The translations under genes and the position numbers were made by a program. Below, in pieces: positions 24,407 to 33,895 of a stretch of 64,000 nucleotides of DNA. The notes below the pieces were generated by a model, which searched no databases, had not been told where the DNA came from, and saw only the letters and a program-made list of their open reading frames with translations. Every line of letters begins with the position of its first letter. Position 1 is the first letter of the stretch. Origin of the DNA: Micromonospora carbonacea (GTDB lineage Bacteria > Actinomycetota > Actinomycetes > Mycobacteriales > Micromonosporaceae); the NCBI RefSeq assembly GCF_014205165.1, contig NZ_JACHMZ010000001.1, positions 2,020,001 through 2,084,000 on the forward strand, read 5' to 3'.

Positions 24407-27400
24407 ATGGGCGATTCGTTCGCGCATCTGCACGTGCACACCGAGTACTCGATGCTCGACGGTGCGGCCCGGCTGAAGGACCTCTTCGCCGAGGCCAACC
24501 GGCTCGGCATGCCGGCGGTCGCGATGACCGACCACGGCAACATGCACGGCGCGAACGACTTCTACAAGCAGGCCATGGCCGCCGGGATCACCCCGATCCT
24601 GGGCGTCGAGGCGTACGTGGCGCCGGAGTCGCGCTACCACAAGGCGCGGGTGAAGTGGGGCCGGCCGGAGCAGAAGAGCGACGACGTCTCCGGTAACGGC
24701 GCGATCACCCACATGACGATGTGGGCGGCGAACAAGACCGGGCTGCACAACCTGTTCACCCTCAACTCGCGCGCCTCCATGGAGGGCCACTACGTCAAGT
24801 GGCCCCGGATGGACATGGAGCTGATCGCCGAGCACGCCGAGGGGATCATGGCCACCACCGGGTGCCCCTCGGGCGCGGTGCAGACCCGGCTGCGGCTGGG
24901 CCAGTTCGACGAGGCGATCAAGGTCGCCTCCGCGTACCAGGACATCTTCGGCAAGGACAACTACTTCCTGGAGCTGATGGACCACGGCCTCTCCATCGAG
25001 CGCCGGGTCCGCGACGGGCTCACCGAGATCGGCAAGAAGCTCGGCATCCCGCCGGTGGTGACCAACGACTCGCACTACACGCACGAGGCACAGGCCGAGG
25101 CGCACGACGTCCTGCTGTGCGTGCAGACCGGCAGCAACATCGCCGACCCCAACCGGTTCCGCTTCGAGGGCGGCGGCTACTTCATCAAGTCCGCCGACCA
25201 GATGCGCGCCGTCGACTCCTCCGACCTGTGGCTCCAGGGCTGCCGCAACACGCTGCTGGTGGCGGAGAAGGTCGACCCGGCGGGGATGTTCGAGTTCCAC
25301 AACCTGATGCCGCGGTTCCCGATCCCCGACGGGGAGACGGAGGAGTCGTGGTTCCGCAAGGAGACGTTCAGGGGCCTGGCCCGGCGGTTCCCGGGCGGGG
25401 TCCCCGAGGGCCACGTGGTGCAGGCGGAGTACGAGCTGGGCGTCATCATCCAGATGGGCTTCCCGTCGTACTTCCTCGTGGTCGCCGACTTCATCCAGTG
25501 GGCCAAGAGCCAGGGCATCGCGGTGGGCCCGGGCCGTGGCTCGGCCGCCGGCTCCCTGGTGGCGTACGCGTTGGGGATCACGGACCTGGACCCGATCCCG
25601 CACGGGCTGATCTTCGAGCGGTTCCTCAACCCCGAGCGGGTCTCGATGCCGGATGTCGACATCGACTTCGACGAGCGTCGGCGCGGTGAGGTCATCAAGT
25701 ACGTCACCGACAAGTGGGGCGAGGACAAGGTCGCGCAGATCGCCACCTTCGGCACGATCAAGGCGAAGGCCGCGATCAAGGACTCGGCGCGGGTGCTGGG
25801 CTACCCGTACGCGGTGGGGGACCGGATCACCAAGGCGATGCCGCCGGCGGTGATGGGCAAGGACATCCCGCTGTCGGGCATCTTCGACCCGAAGCACCCG
25901 CGCTACGCGGAGGCGGGGGAGATCCGGGGCCTGTACGAGTCGGACCCGGACGTGAAGAAGGTCATCGACACGGCGAAGGGCATCGAGGGGCTGATCCGGC
26001 AGACCGGCGTGCACGCCGCCGGGGTGATCATGTCGGCGGAGCCGATCATCGAGCACATCCCGCTGATGCGGCGCGACTCCGACGGGGTGATCATCACCCA
26101 GTTCGACTACCCGACGTGCGAGTCGCTCGGGCTGTTGAAGATGGACTTCCTCGGCCTGCGCAACCTCACGATCATCGACGACGCGGTTAAGAACATCCAG
26201 CTCAACCACGGCAAGGACCTGGACCTGCTGGGCCTGGACCTGGACGACAAGGCCGCCTACGAGCTGCTGGCGCGCGGCGACACGCTCGGGGTGTTCCAGC
26301 TCGACGGCGGGCCGATGCGGTCGCTGCTGCGGCTGATGAAGCCGGACAACTTCGAGGACATCTCCGCCGTCCTCGCGCTGTACCGGCCGGGCCCGATGGG
26401 CGTGGACTCGCACACCAACTACGCGCTGCGCAAGAACGGCCTCCAGGAGATCACGCCGATCCACCCGGAGCTGGAGGAGCCGCTGCGGGAGATCCTCGCC
26501 CCCACCCACGGCCTGATCGTCTACCAGGAGCAGGTGCAGCGGGCCGCGCAGATCCTCGCCGGCTACACCCTGGGCCAGGCCGACCTGCTGCGGCGGGCGA
26601 TGGGCAAGAAGAAGAAGGAGATCCTCGACAAGGAGTTCGTGCCGTTCCGGGACGGCTGCCGCGAGCGCGGCTACTCCGACGAGGCGATCCAGGCCGTGTG
26701 GGACGTCCTCGTGCCGTTCGCCGGGTACGCGTTCAACAAGGCGCACTCGGCGGCGTACGGGCTGGTGTCGTACTGGACGGCGTACCTGAAGGCGCACTAC
26801 CCGGCCGAGTACATGGCGGCGCTGCTGACCTCCGTCGGCGACGACAAGGACAAGATGGCGCTGTACCTGTCGGAGTGCCGGCGGATGGGCATCCAGGTCC
26901 TCCCGCCCGACGTGAACACCTCCGCCGGGCCGTTCACCCCGGTCGGCAAGGACATCCGGTTCGGCCTCGCGGCCATCCGCAACGTCGGGGCGAACGTGGT
27001 GACCTCGATCATGCGGTGCCGCCAGGAGAAGGGCGAGTACGCCGACTTCTACGACTTCCTGGCCAAGGTCGACGCGGTGGTCTGCAACAAGAAGACCATC
27101 GAATCGCTGATCAAGGCCGGCGCGTTCGACGTCATGCAGCACAGCCGCAAGGGGCTGCTCGCCGTGCACGCCGACGCCATCGACGCGTACGCCGACGTCA
27201 AGCGCAAGGAGGCCGTCGGCCAGTACGACCTGTTCGGCGCCGGCTTCGGCGACGCCGAGACCGCCGGCGGCAACACCACCGTCATGCCGACCATCGGCGA
27301 GGCCGAGTGGGACAAGCGCGACAAGCTCGCCTTCGAACGCGAGATGCTCGGGCTCTACGTCTCCGACCACCCCCTGTTCGGCCTCGAACACGTCCTCGGC

Positions 27401-27943
27401 GCGGCGGCCGACTGCACCATCGCCGCCCTCTCCGAGGAGGGCACCGTCCCCGACGGCGCGGTGGTCACCCTCGCCGGCATCCTCTCCGGCGTGCAGCGCC
27501 GCGTCACCAAGCAGGGCCGGGCGTGGGCGTCGGCCACCCTGGAGGACCTGGCCGGCGGCGTGGAGGCCCTGTTCTTCCCCAACACCTACGAGGTGATCGG
27601 CCAGTACATCGCCGAGGACGCCATCGTCGTGGTCAAGGGCCGGGTCGACCGCCGCGACGACACCCCCCGCATCATGGCGATGGACATGCAACTGCCCGAC
27701 GTCACCAGCAACCCGGGCAGCAAGCCCGTCACCCTCACCATCCCCGTGCACCGCTGCACCCCGCCCCTGGTCGAACGCCTCAAGGAGACCCTCGTCCTGC
27801 ACCCCGGCGACACCGAGGTCCACGTCAAGCTCCTCAACGGCGGCAAGACCACCACCCTGCGCCTCGGCCCCTTCCGGGTCGCCGCCACCACCGCCCTGAT
27901 GGGTGACCTCAAGAGCGTCCTCGGCCCGGCCAACGTGAGCTGA
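24407..27943 (+). CDS. dnaE: DNA polymerase III alpha subunit
   Basis: 1178 residues, the usual DnaE1 length. It opens directly with the PHP domain ('[15 protein letters not shown]', then 'AMTDHGN'), whose histidines look intact and support a proofreading-type PHP site. The C-family polymerase core follows with '[14 protein letters not shown]' and the catalytic acid cluster '[12 protein letters not shown]' (near 414-420), then 'HAAGVIMS', helix-hairpin-helix and OB-fold tail. It is the replicative polymerase. ATG 24407 was chosen because the protein then starts at the conserved N-terminus; an ATG nine codons earlier is possible. A GTG-start gene begins four bases after the stop. Confidence 0.97.
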   Translation: MGDSFAHLHVHTEYSMLDGAARLKDLFAEANRLGMPAVAMTDHGNMHGANDFYKQAMAAGITPILGVEAYVAPESRYHKARVKWGRPEQKSDDVSGNGAITHMTMWAANKTGLHNLFTLNSRASMEGHYVKWPRMDMELIAEHAEGIMATTGCPSGAVQTRLRLGQFDEAIKVASAYQDIFGKDNYFLELMDHGLSIERRVRDGLTEIGKKLGIPPVVTNDSHYTHEAQAEAHDVLLCVQTGSNIADPNRFRFEGGGYFIKSADQMRAVDSSDLWLQGCRNTLLVAEKVDPAGMFEFHNLMPRFPIPDGETEESWFRKETFRGLARRFPGGVPEGHVVQAEYELGVIIQMGFPSYFLVVADFIQWAKSQGIAVGPGRGSAAGSLVAYALGITDLDPIPHGLIFERFLNPERVSMPDVDIDFDERRRGEVIKYVTDKWGEDKVAQIATFGTIKAKAAIKDSARVLGYPYAVGDRITKAMPPAVMGKDIPLSGIFDPKHPRYAEAGEIRGLYESDPDVKKVIDTAKGIEGLIRQTGVHAAGVIMSAEPIIEHIPLMRRDSDGVIITQFDYPTCESLGLLKMDFLGLRNLTIIDDAVKNIQLNHGKDLDLLGLDLDDKAAYELLARGDTLGVFQLDGGPMRSLLRLMKPDNFEDISAVLALYRPGPMGVDSHTNYALRKNGLQEITPIHPELEEPLREILAPTHGLIVYQEQVQRAAQILAGYTLGQADLLRRAMGKKKKEILDKEFVPFRDGCRERGYSDEAIQAVWDVLVPFAGYAFNKAHSAAYGLVSYWTAYLKAHYPAEYMAALLTSVGDDKDKMALYLSECRRMGIQVLPPDVNTSAGPFTPVGKDIRFGLAAIRNVGANVVTSIMRCRQEKGEYADFYDFLAKVDAVVCNKKTIESLIKAGAFDVMQHSRKGLLAVHADAIDAYADVKRKEAVGQYDLFGAGFGDAETAGGNTTVMPTIGEAEWDKRDKLAFEREMLGLYVSDHPLFGLEHVLGAAADCTIAALSEEGTVPDGAVVTLAGILSGVQRRVTKQGRAWASATLEDLAGGVEALFFPNTYEVIGQYIAEDAIVVVKGRVDRRDDTPRIMAMDMQLPDVTSNPGSKPVTLTIPVHRCTPPLVERLKETLVLHPGDTEVHVKLLNGGKTTTLRLGPFRVAATTALMGDLKSVLGPANVS

Positions 27944-27946
27944 CCC

Positions 27947-28870
27947 GTGACCGGCACCCCACCCGGCATCGCTGCCGGGAACCCGTCCGTGCGGGTCCGC
28001 GACTTGGTCCCGACCTACCTCGAGTACGCCCGCGCGGCCGACGACGCCTCCCCGGCTCGCCGGTCCGAGCTGTGGCGGTCCCGCTACCTCGACCGGCACC
28101 CGGACGTCTTCGCCGCCGCCCTCGACCGGGCGGGGGAGTGGTCCGGCGGCGACGACCTGCCCGCGGCGCTGGACCGGCTGACCGAGACCCGCGCCGACCT
28201 GTCGAGTAGAGCTGTCCGGCTGCGGGCCGAGTTGCCCGATGCGGTTTGTGCGGTGGCCGGGGCACTGGGCTGGGCCGACGACCGCGATCCCCTCGAGTGC
28301 GTGACGCTCGTCGGCCTGCACCGGGCGAACGGCTGGGCGGACCGCCTCGACGGCCGGTACGCCCTCTTCCTCGCCGTCGAGCAACTCGACAATCCCGCCG
28401 AGGAGCGGCTGCTGGTGCACCACGAGGCCGCGCACGTCGTCCACGACCGGCTTGCGACCATCAGGGACTGGCCGGATCACGGCGTCGCCGCCTCGCTGCT
28501 GGCCGAAGGGTTGGCCACCGAGGTCACCACGGAGACTGTTGCGGGCCTTCCCGACGAGGCGTACCTGTGGTTCCACCGCCCCGGATACGAGCCGTGGCTC
28601 GCCGAATGCCGGAGTCGGTGGGCGGAGATCCTCGACCGGATCATCGCCGACCTCGACGCCACCACCCTCGACCGGCACGCACCATACTTCCTCATGCGGA
28701 ACCTGCCCGACGGCGGCGACCTGCCAAAGCGCTGCGGTTACCTGGTCGGCCTGCGGGTGGTCCGTGAACTGCGGCAGGCCCACCCACTTCCGGAGATCGC
28801 CCGATGGGATCTCGACCGGGCCGTGCCCAAACTGCGCCGCGCCCTCGGCGCGCTCGCCGCCACAGCCTGA
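27947..28870 (+). CDS. putative zinc metalloprotein with HEAAH motif
   Basis: 307 residues starting at GTG 27947, three bases after the dnaE stop, so probably coupled to it. 'LLVHHEAAHVVHDRL' contains the zincin signature HExxH, and 'LLAEGLATEVTTE' further on supplies a Glu where a third ligand would be expected, as in DUF2268-like peptidases. There is no signal peptide or TM, so it is cytosolic. I do not recognise a characterised homologue. Whether it cleaves a protein or binds zinc structurally cannot be told from sequence. Confidence 0.75.
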   Translation: MTGTPPGIAAGNPSVRVRDLVPTYLEYARAADDASPARRSELWRSRYLDRHPDVFAAALDRAGEWSGGDDLPAALDRLTETRADLSSRAVRLRAELPDAVCAVAGALGWADDRDPLECVTLVGLHRANGWADRLDGRYALFLAVEQLDNPAEERLLVHHEAAHVVHDRLATIRDWPDHGVAASLLAEGLATEVTTETVAGLPDEAYLWFHRPGYEPWLAECRSRWAEILDRIIADLDATTLDRHAPYFLMRNLPDGGDLPKRCGYLVGLRVVRELRQAHPLPEIARWDLDRAVPKLRRALGALAATA

Positions 28871-28930
28871 CGGGTCCCCGCAGCGGCCACCGTCGCCGGA
28901 TTGGCGCTCACGACGGCGGCCTGGGCTCGC

Positions 28931-28936
28931 TACCGT
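28931..28936 (+). promoter_or_regulatory. -10 hexamer of a probable leaderless transcript
   Basis: TACCGT ends seven bases before the ATG at 28944 and no ribosome site lies between, the spacing expected when transcription starts at the A of the ATG. Confidence 0.4.
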
Positions 28937-28943
28937 CGGTGGC

Positions 28944-29981
28944 ATGGAGTTGGAGCAGGCACGCAAGCTGTGGCAGCCGCAGCCCGGCTGGCTGAACACC
29001 GCCAGCTACGGGCTGCCGCCCGAGCCGGCCTGGGCGGCGGTGCAGGAGGCCCTGGCCGACTGGCGGACGGGGCGTACCTCCTGGGAGGGCTGGGACGACG
29101 CCACCCGGCGGTCCCGGGCGGCCTTCGCCGGGCTGGTCGGCGTGGCGCCCACCGACGTGACGGTCGGCAGCACCGTCGCCGGCCTCCTCGCCCCCGTCGC
29201 GGCGGCCCTGCCGGCCGGCGCCACCGTCGTGGCCCCCGAGGTGGAGTTCACCTCCAACCTCTTCCCCTGGCTGGCCCAGGCCGAGCGGGGGGTGCGGGTG
29301 CGCACCGTCCCGCTCGACGGCCTCGTCGACGCGATCGACGCCGACACCGACCTGGTCGCGTTCAGCCTGGTGCAGTCCGCCGACGGCACCGTCGCCGACT
29401 ACGACCGGATCGTCGCCGCCGCCCGGGCCCACGACGCGCTGGTCGTCGTCGACGCGACCCAGGCGTGCGGCTGGCTGCCGTTCGACGCCGGCCTGGCCGA
29501 CGTGGTCGCCGTCGGGGCGTACAAGTGGCTGATGGGGCCGCGCGGATCGGCCCTGGCCTACCTGGCGCCGGCGCTGCGCGAGCGGCTGCGCCCCGACGGC
29601 GCCGGCTGGTACGCGGCCGAGGACCCGTTCTCCGCCTTCTACGGCCCGCCGCTGCGGCTGGCCGCAGACGCCCGGCGGTTCGACCAGTCCCCGGCGTGGT
29701 TCAGCTGGATCGGCACCGCCCCCGCCCTGGAACTGCTCGCCGAGATCGGCCTGCCGGCCGTGCGCGAGCACGACGTGGCGCTGGCCAACCGGTTCCTCGC
29801 CGGGCTGGGCCGCCCGCCCGGCGACAGCGCGATCGTCGCCGTCGAGGTGCCCGGCGCGCAGGAGAAGCTCGAACGGGCGGGCATCCGGGCGGCGGTGCGT
29901 GCCGGCCGGATCCGGGCGTCGTTCCACCTCTACACCACCGACGCCGACGTCGACCTGGCCCTCGACGCGCTGGCCGGCTGA
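28944..29981 (+). CDS. class V aminotransferase (cysteine desulfurase/EgtE-like)
   Basis: 345 residues of fold-type I PLP enzyme. 'PGWLNTASYGLPP' at the N-terminus and 'DATQACGWLPFD' (the Asp that contacts the PLP ring nitrogen) precede 'VVAVGAYKWLMGPRG', whose Lys forms the internal aldimine. 'FDQSPAWFSWIGTAPALELL' is typical of the EgtE/isopenicillin N epimerase branch. EgtE releases ergothioneine by C-S lysis, but egtABCD are not adjacent, so the assignment remains at family level. It appears leaderless, with TACCGT just upstream. Confidence 0.85.
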   Translation: MELEQARKLWQPQPGWLNTASYGLPPEPAWAAVQEALADWRTGRTSWEGWDDATRRSRAAFAGLVGVAPTDVTVGSTVAGLLAPVAAALPAGATVVAPEVEFTSNLFPWLAQAERGVRVRTVPLDGLVDAIDADTDLVAFSLVQSADGTVADYDRIVAAARAHDALVVVDATQACGWLPFDAGLADVVAVGAYKWLMGPRGSALAYLAPALRERLRPDGAGWYAAEDPFSAFYGPPLRLAADARRFDQSPAWFSWIGTAPALELLAEIGLPAVREHDVALANRFLAGLGRPPGDSAIVAVEVPGAQEKLERAGIRAAVRAGRIRASFHLYTTDADVDLALDALAG

Positions 29982-30062
29982 CGTGGTTGCCCTGCCGGCC
30001 TGCTCGCCCGCGGGCCGGCTGACCTGCTGACGCGCCGCCGGCCCGGCCCGACTGCCGGCTGA

Positions 30063-30081
30063 CGCCGGCCGTGGGCCGGCG
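30063..30081. terminator. hairpin downstream of the aminotransferase
   Basis: CGCCGGCC-GTG-GGCCGGCG is a perfect 8-bp stem with a 3-base loop, 82 bases after the aminotransferase stop. It lies in a stretch of further GC-rich dyads. Confidence 0.4.
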
Positions 30082-30174
30082 CCGGTCGCGGCGGCGGCGC
30101 CCGCGCCCGCGCCGCATCCGAATCGCGCCGCCCGGACGAACCCCTGGTAGTGACCGTCTACCCGGGGGTACGTC

Positions 30175-30807
30175 GTGCTGACCGACTCGATGCCGGCCGA
30201 GGTCGTCGAGACCGCGCGCAAGCGCCTCTCCGCAGCCGCCGAGGACCTCGACGCCAACGAGGTCGCCGCCCTGCTGCTGGCGCTGGCCGCCGACCACGGG
30301 GTGCTGGCGTCCTGGCAGCAGGTCTGCGTTCCGCTGCTCGCCGCGCTGCGGGGCCACACGGCGGCCGAGGTCGCCACCGAACACGCCCTCTCCGAGGGCG
30401 TGCGCATCGGCCTGGACGTGTTCCGTCGCGAGCCCGCCCGGCAACTGCCCACCGGCGGCGTACTGCTCGCCGGGGCCGAGCACGAGACCCACTGCCTCGG
30501 CCTGCACGCGCTCGCCGCCTCCCTGCGGGAGCGCGGGCGGGGCGCGCTGCTGCTCGGGCCCGCGCTGCCCTGGACGGCGCTGGCCTCCGCCGTGCGCCGG
30601 GCGCGTCCGCACACCGTCGTGGTCTGGTCGCAGACGCCGGTCACCGGCCGCGCGTACCGGCTGGTCCGCTTCGGCCGCGACACCCCGGGCGTACGCGTGC
30701 ACGCGGCCGGGCCGGGCTGGATCGAACCGCTGCCGCCCCCGTCGACCCGCCTGACGACCCTGGCGGCAGCCACCGCCACCTGCCTGCAAGGAAGGGCCCC
30801 TTGTTAA
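30175..30807 (+). CDS. B12-binding-domain protein related to MerR/CarH regulators, lacking the HTH
   Basis: 210 residues. It consists of a four-helix segment ('EVAALLLALAADHG' to 'VATEHALSEGVRIGL', with the EH pair seen in cobalamin photoreceptors) followed by a Rossmann-like B12-binding segment: 'GGVLLAGAEHETHCLGLHAL' with E-x-H candidates, then 'RGALLLGPALPWTALASAV' and 'PHTVVVWSQTPV'. CarH/LitR proteins carry an N-terminal MerR HTH that is absent here, so it could be an antirepressor-type partner (CarA/CdgA-like) or a remnant. Start GTG 30175 after GGGGGTA. The last residues and the TAA stop are supplied by a dispersed repeat (30787-30841), implying the original C-terminus was replaced. 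Confidence 0.75.
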   Translation: MLTDSMPAEVVETARKRLSAAAEDLDANEVAALLLALAADHGVLASWQQVCVPLLAALRGHTAAEVATEHALSEGVRIGLDVFRREPARQLPTGGVLLAGAEHETHCLGLHALAASLRERGRGALLLGPALPWTALASAVRRARPHTVVVWSQTPVTGRAYRLVRFGRDTPGVRVHAAGPGWIEPLPPPSTRLTTLAAATATCLQGRAPC

Positions 30808-30841
30808 CGCTTTCTGTATAGGAGGGGCCCCTTCCTAACAC
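30787..30841 (+). repeat. dispersed palindromic repeat, copy 1
   Basis: The 55-base element has the shared core TTGTTAACGCTTTCTGT flanked by AAGGAAGGGCCCC on the left and GGAGGGGCCCCTTCCTAAC on the right, so each end carries a GGGCCCC dyad. It is the same family as 56377-56432 and, inverted, 57241-57294. It provides the stop codon of the overlapping B12-binding-domain gene. Confidence 0.85.
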
Positions 30842-30923
30842 TCGGCTGCCCGGGGGTGCGGACGCCGCCGGCCGGGCCCCCCGTGGTGGGGGCCTGGCCG
30901 GCGGCGTGTGTGCGTTCGCTGGG

Positions 30924-31526
30924 TCAGCTGTTGTTCCAGTGCTGGGTGACGAGGTCGGCGGCCTGCTGTTCCCACTGGGCGTAGGCGTCGGGGTAGGCGG
31001 AGACCTGGACGGTCTGGGCGGCGTCGGTCAGCGGCATGTCCTGCCAGCCGTCGACCTGTCGGAGGCCCTTGAGGAATGCGGTGGTGGCGTACTGGGGGTC
31101 GGTGATCTGCTCCGGGGTGCCCCAGCCGCTGGAGGGGCGCTGCTGGAACAGGCCGAGGGAGTCGTGGTCGTTGCGGTCGCCGAGGTGGCCCAGGTTCTCC
31201 AGCTTCGACTCCTGCAGGGCGGTGCCGATCGAGATGACGGCGGCCCGCTCGTCCAGGCCGGTCTTCTTGGTGGCGGCGATGATGGCCTTGGCGTTGGCGG
31301 TCTGCTCGGCGTCGAGGTCGATGCGCGACTGCGCGCCCTGCACGCCGTGGGGGATCAGCTTGCCGCTGTCCACGGTCTTGTCGGCCTGTACGGCGGCGAC
31401 GGGCCGGGCGTCACCGGTGCCGGTGTCGGTGGTGGTGGCGTGGTGGATGGGGCCGGCGGCGAGGCCACCGGCGAACGCGAGTCCGGCGATGCCGAGGACG
31501 CTCTTGCGCAGGATGGTCGTGTTCAT
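30924..31526 (-). CDS. secreted lytic-transglycosylase/lysozyme-like protein
   Basis: 200 residues from ATG 31526 with GGAGT upstream. A signal peptide ('SVLGIAGLAFAGGLAAG') is followed by a variable linker and a goose-lysozyme-like core: 'AAVISIGTALQESKLENLG' (the E of ALQES is the likely catalytic acid) and 'DSLGLFQQRPSSGWGTPEQI'. A TaxFLkGL-like helix and 'VSAYPDAYAQWEQQA' complete the pattern found in actinobacterial wall hydrolases. It should act on peptidoglycan outside the cell. Its upstream region is long (789 bases), hinting at complex control; no riboswitch is recognisable. Confidence 0.85.
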   Translation of the reverse strand: MNTTILRKSVLGIAGLAFAGGLAAGPIHHATTTDTGTGDARPVAAVQADKTVDSGKLIPHGVQGAQSRIDLDAEQTANAKAIIAATKKTGLDERAAVISIGTALQESKLENLGHLGDRNDHDSLGLFQQRPSSGWGTPEQITDPQYATTAFLKGLRQVDGWQDMPLTDAAQTVQVSAYPDAYAQWEQQAADLVTQHWNNS

Positions 31527-31655
31527 GGGGGTGACTCCAATCCGGGGGTCGACACCAGCCCTGGGGTGGGCGGGTGTGAGCACCACGTCGAGGCGCCCGA
31601 ACAACGAACAGGGGGGAAGAAGAAGGAGGGGGCGGCTGCCTTGCGGCGCCGGGTC

Positions 31656-31891
31656 CAGGTGTAACGACCGGCGACCGGCCCGCATTCCGGGGAGATGACC
31701 TCGGGGGAAGGGCCTCGGGGGCACTGCCTCGGCCCGGTGGCGGGCGGGAGGCGGCCCCGCACGGGGGACGCGGTCCGGCACAGGGGTGCGCCAGCCTGGC
31801 CGCGACCCGGGGGCCTGCCTGCGGGATCCGGGGCCTGCCGGATCCCGGGGACCCGGGATGCTGCTGCGGTCGTCCGTCAGGTGTAACGACC
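31656..31891 (-). promoter_or_regulatory. paired 14-base direct repeats upstream of the lysozyme-like gene
   Basis: CAGGTGTAACGACC occurs at 31656-31669 and again at 31878-31891, 222 bases apart, each followed by a GGCC-rich stretch and CATTCCGG/GATTCCGG. On the minus strand both read GGTCGTTACACCTG. They may be two binding sites or two promoters of the secreted enzyme. Confidence 0.4.
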
Positions 31892-31962
31892 CCGGCCCGG
31901 CCGGGATTCCGGGCCGGGGGTGCGGCCGGTCACCCCGCCCGTTCCGGTGGAGGGGTGACGGG

Positions 31963-32016
31963 ATGTCGGGCAGGTGGCGGTATCAACGGCGCGGGATACC
32001 CCCGCCTGCCCGACAT
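31963..32016. repeat. long hairpin element A
   Basis: A 21-base arm beginning ATGTCGGGCAGG (31963-31983) pairs with 31996-32016 with two mismatches around a 12-base loop. The sequence AGTCGATCAAC follows at 32019. It is closely related to element B. Confidence 0.75.
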
Positions 32017-32099
32017 GAAGTCGATCAACCCAGTCATGCCGGCCCCACACCACGGCGCCGGGTCGGACGAACCGCCCAACCGGGCCGTCGGGTGGCGCG

Positions 32100-32152
32100 A
32101 TGTCGGGCAGGTGGGGGTATCCCGGCGCGTTGATGCCGCCATGTCGCCGACA
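32100..32152. repeat. long hairpin element B, diverged inverted copy of A
   Basis: The left arm (32100-32120) matches the reverse complement of the right arm of element A at all but one base; the right arm (32133-32152) is decayed. The loop resembles the reverse complement of A's loop. AGTCGATCAAC follows again at 32156. This suggests a mobile palindromic (REP/MITE-like) element present twice. Confidence 0.65.
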
Positions 32153-32209
32153 GGGAGTCGATCAACAGGGGCGGGCTTCAGGTTGACGCGTGACGTGGGG
32201 CACAAACGA

Positions 32210-32231
32210 TACGATCCGGTTCCGTATCGTA
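32210..32231. promoter_or_regulatory. TetR-type operator 1 of the drug exporter
   Basis: This 22-bp near-palindrome has ends TACGATCC and CCGTATCGTA around a GGTT centre. It lies 85 bases before the exporter start, downstream of a TTGACG (32183-32188) usable as a -35. The -10 would fall inside the operator, consistent with repression. Confidence 0.7.
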
Positions 32232-32257
32232 AACGGTTCGCCTAGCCTCGTCAGAGT

Positions 32258-32279
32258 TACGATCCTGCCCCGTATCGTA
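32258..32279. promoter_or_regulatory. TetR-type operator 2 of the drug exporter
   Basis: A second 22-bp site with the same ends (TACGATCC and CCGTATCGTA) and centre TGCC; its centre is 48 bases downstream of that of operator 1. The matching pair points to cooperative binding by the downstream TetR protein. Confidence 0.7.
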
Positions 32280-32315
32280 TTTCGGGACGGGCGAACCGGG
32301 GGAGAGGAACGGCCC

Positions 32316-33884
32316 ATGCAACCGCACGAGAACTCCGGACATCCGAGGCGGTGGGCGATCCTCGGGGTGCTGGTGATCAGCCTCCTCGTCGTCGTCCTCG
32401 ACAACACCATCCTCAACGTCGCCCTGCGTACCCTCGCCGACCCGGTGCACGGCCTCGGGGCGAGCCAGGGCGAGCTGGAGTGGGCGATCAACTCGTACAC
32501 CCTGGTCTTCGCGGGTCTGCTCTTCACCTTCGGCGTGCTCGGCGACCGCGCCGGGCGCAAGCGCTTCCTGCTGGTCGGGCTGGTGCTGTTCGGGCTGTCG
32601 TCGCTGCTGTCGGCGTACGCGCAGAGCCCGGCCCAGCTCATCGGCGCCCGCGCGCTGATGGGCATCGGCGGGGCGGCGATCATGCCGGTGACCCTGTCGA
32701 TCATCTCCAACGTCTTCGACCCCCGGGAGCGCGGCCGGGCGATCGGCGTGTGGGCCGGCGCGGTCGGCCTCGCCGTGGCGATCGGCCCGATCCTCGGCGG
32801 CGCGTTGCTGGAGCACTACTGGTGGGGCTCGGTCTTCCTGATCAACGTGCCGGTGGTCGCTGTCGGGGTGGTCCTGGTCGCCCTGCTGGTGCCCGAGTCC
32901 CGCGACCCCGACCCGGGGCGCGTCGACGTTCTCGGCGTGCTGCTGTCGGTGGTGGGCCTGGTGGCCCTGACCTACGGCATCATCGACGGCGGCGAGCACG
33001 GCTTCGGCCGGCCCCTGGTCTGGGTGTCGATCCTCGGCGGCCTGGCCGTGCTGACCTGGTTCGTGCTGCTGGAGCTGCGCAGCGACCACCCGTCGCTGGA
33101 CGTCCGGCTGTTCCGGGTGCCCCGCTTCGCCGCCCCGGTGGCGCTGGTCGGGCTGGTCTTCTTCGCCGCCATGGGCGTCATGTTCTTCAGCTCGTTCTAT
33201 CTGCAACTGGTCCGCGGCTACACCCCGTTGCAGACCGGCCTGCTCTTTCTGCCCTTCGCCGCCGCCCAGCTCGTCTTCGCCCCGCGCAGCGCGGCGATGG
33301 TCCGCCGGTACGGGGGCCGGGCCGTCGCGGCGGTCGGGCTGGCGCTGACCAGCGTGGCCCTCGCGGCGTTCGCGTTCATCGACGCGGGCACCCCGATCTG
33401 GGTGGTCCTGGTGGTCTTCCTCCTCCAGGGCATCGGCATGGCCAACATCATGCCGCCGGCCACCGAGTCGATCATGTCGGCGCTGCCCCGGGAGAAGGCC
33501 GGCGTCGGGTCCGCGGTCAGCAACACCGTGCGCCAGGTCGCCGGCGCCCTCGGCGTGGCCGTGCTCGGCTCGGTGCTGTCCGCGGTCTACCGGGACGACG
33601 TCGCCCCGGCCCTGCGCGGCCTGCCGGCGGGGGCCCACGAGGCGGCGAGCGAGTCGATCTCCGGCGCGTACGCGGCGGCCGGGCAGCTCGGTCCGGGCGG
33701 GCCGACCCTGGTGACGGCCGCCAACGACGCCTTCGTCTCGGCGATGCACTGGGCCGCGGCGCTCTCCGCGGCGGTGGCCGTGCTCGGCTTCGTGGTCGTG
33801 CTGCGCTGGATGCCCGGCCGGGCCCTCGACCGGGTCGCCGGCGCGCCGGCGGCGAGCGAACCCGAGTTGGCCGGAACAGCATAG
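32316..33884 (+). CDS. DHA2-family (14-TM) drug:proton antiporter
   Basis: 522 residues from ATG 32316 with GGAGAGGA upstream; a longer in-frame start would cross the operators. DHA2 signatures are present: '[13 protein letters not shown]' (motif D1 in TM1), '[20 protein letters not shown]' into '[12 protein letters not shown]' (motif A) and '[15 protein letters not shown]' (motif C). Fourteen hydrophobic segments are expected, as in EmrB/QacA. It should export hydrophobic or cationic compounds. The TetR gene begins 11 bases after its stop, so the two form an operon with self-repression through the operators at 32210 and 32258. Confidence 0.93.
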   Translation: MQPHENSGHPRRWAILGVLVISLLVVVLDNTILNVALRTLADPVHGLGASQGELEWAINSYTLVFAGLLFTFGVLGDRAGRKRFLLVGLVLFGLSSLLSAYAQSPAQLIGARALMGIGGAAIMPVTLSIISNVFDPRERGRAIGVWAGAVGLAVAIGPILGGALLEHYWWGSVFLINVPVVAVGVVLVALLVPESRDPDPGRVDVLGVLLSVVGLVALTYGIIDGGEHGFGRPLVWVSILGGLAVLTWFVLLELRSDHPSLDVRLFRVPRFAAPVALVGLVFFAAMGVMFFSSFYLQLVRGYTPLQTGLLFLPFAAAQLVFAPRSAAMVRRYGGRAVAAVGLALTSVALAAFAFIDAGTPIWVVLVVFLLQGIGMANIMPPATESIMSALPREKAGVGSAVSNTVRQVAGALGVAVLGSVLSAVYRDDVAPALRGLPAGAHEAASESISGAYAAAGQLGPGGPTLVTAANDAFVSAMHWAAALSAAVAVLGFVVVLRWMPGRALDRVAGAPAASEPELAGTA

Positions 33885-33895
33885 GTCCGGGAAGA

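Larger units (their letters stand above)
31527..32315. other. 789-base divergent intergenic region
   Basis: It separates the lysozyme-like gene and the drug exporter. It holds a 14-base direct repeat (CAGGTGTAACGACC at 31656 and 31878), two related long hairpins (31963-32016 and 32100-32152), and the two exporter operators (32210-32279). No gene is supported. Confidence 0.7.

Noticed and set aside
24407..27943. Intein in dnaE
   Set aside because: The protein has normal length and uninterrupted polymerase motifs.
24086..28999. A 1637-codon open frame on the minus strand opposite dnaE
   Set aside because: Its sequence is the His/Val/Asp-rich antisense of a GC-rich gene, has no recognisable domain, and the plus-strand dnaE is certain.
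31527..31900. c-di-AMP (ydaO) riboswitch before the lysozyme-like gene
   Set aside because: Such genes are often under ydaO control, but the conserved GGGTGAATCGG-type core and the pairing pattern are not found on the minus strand here.
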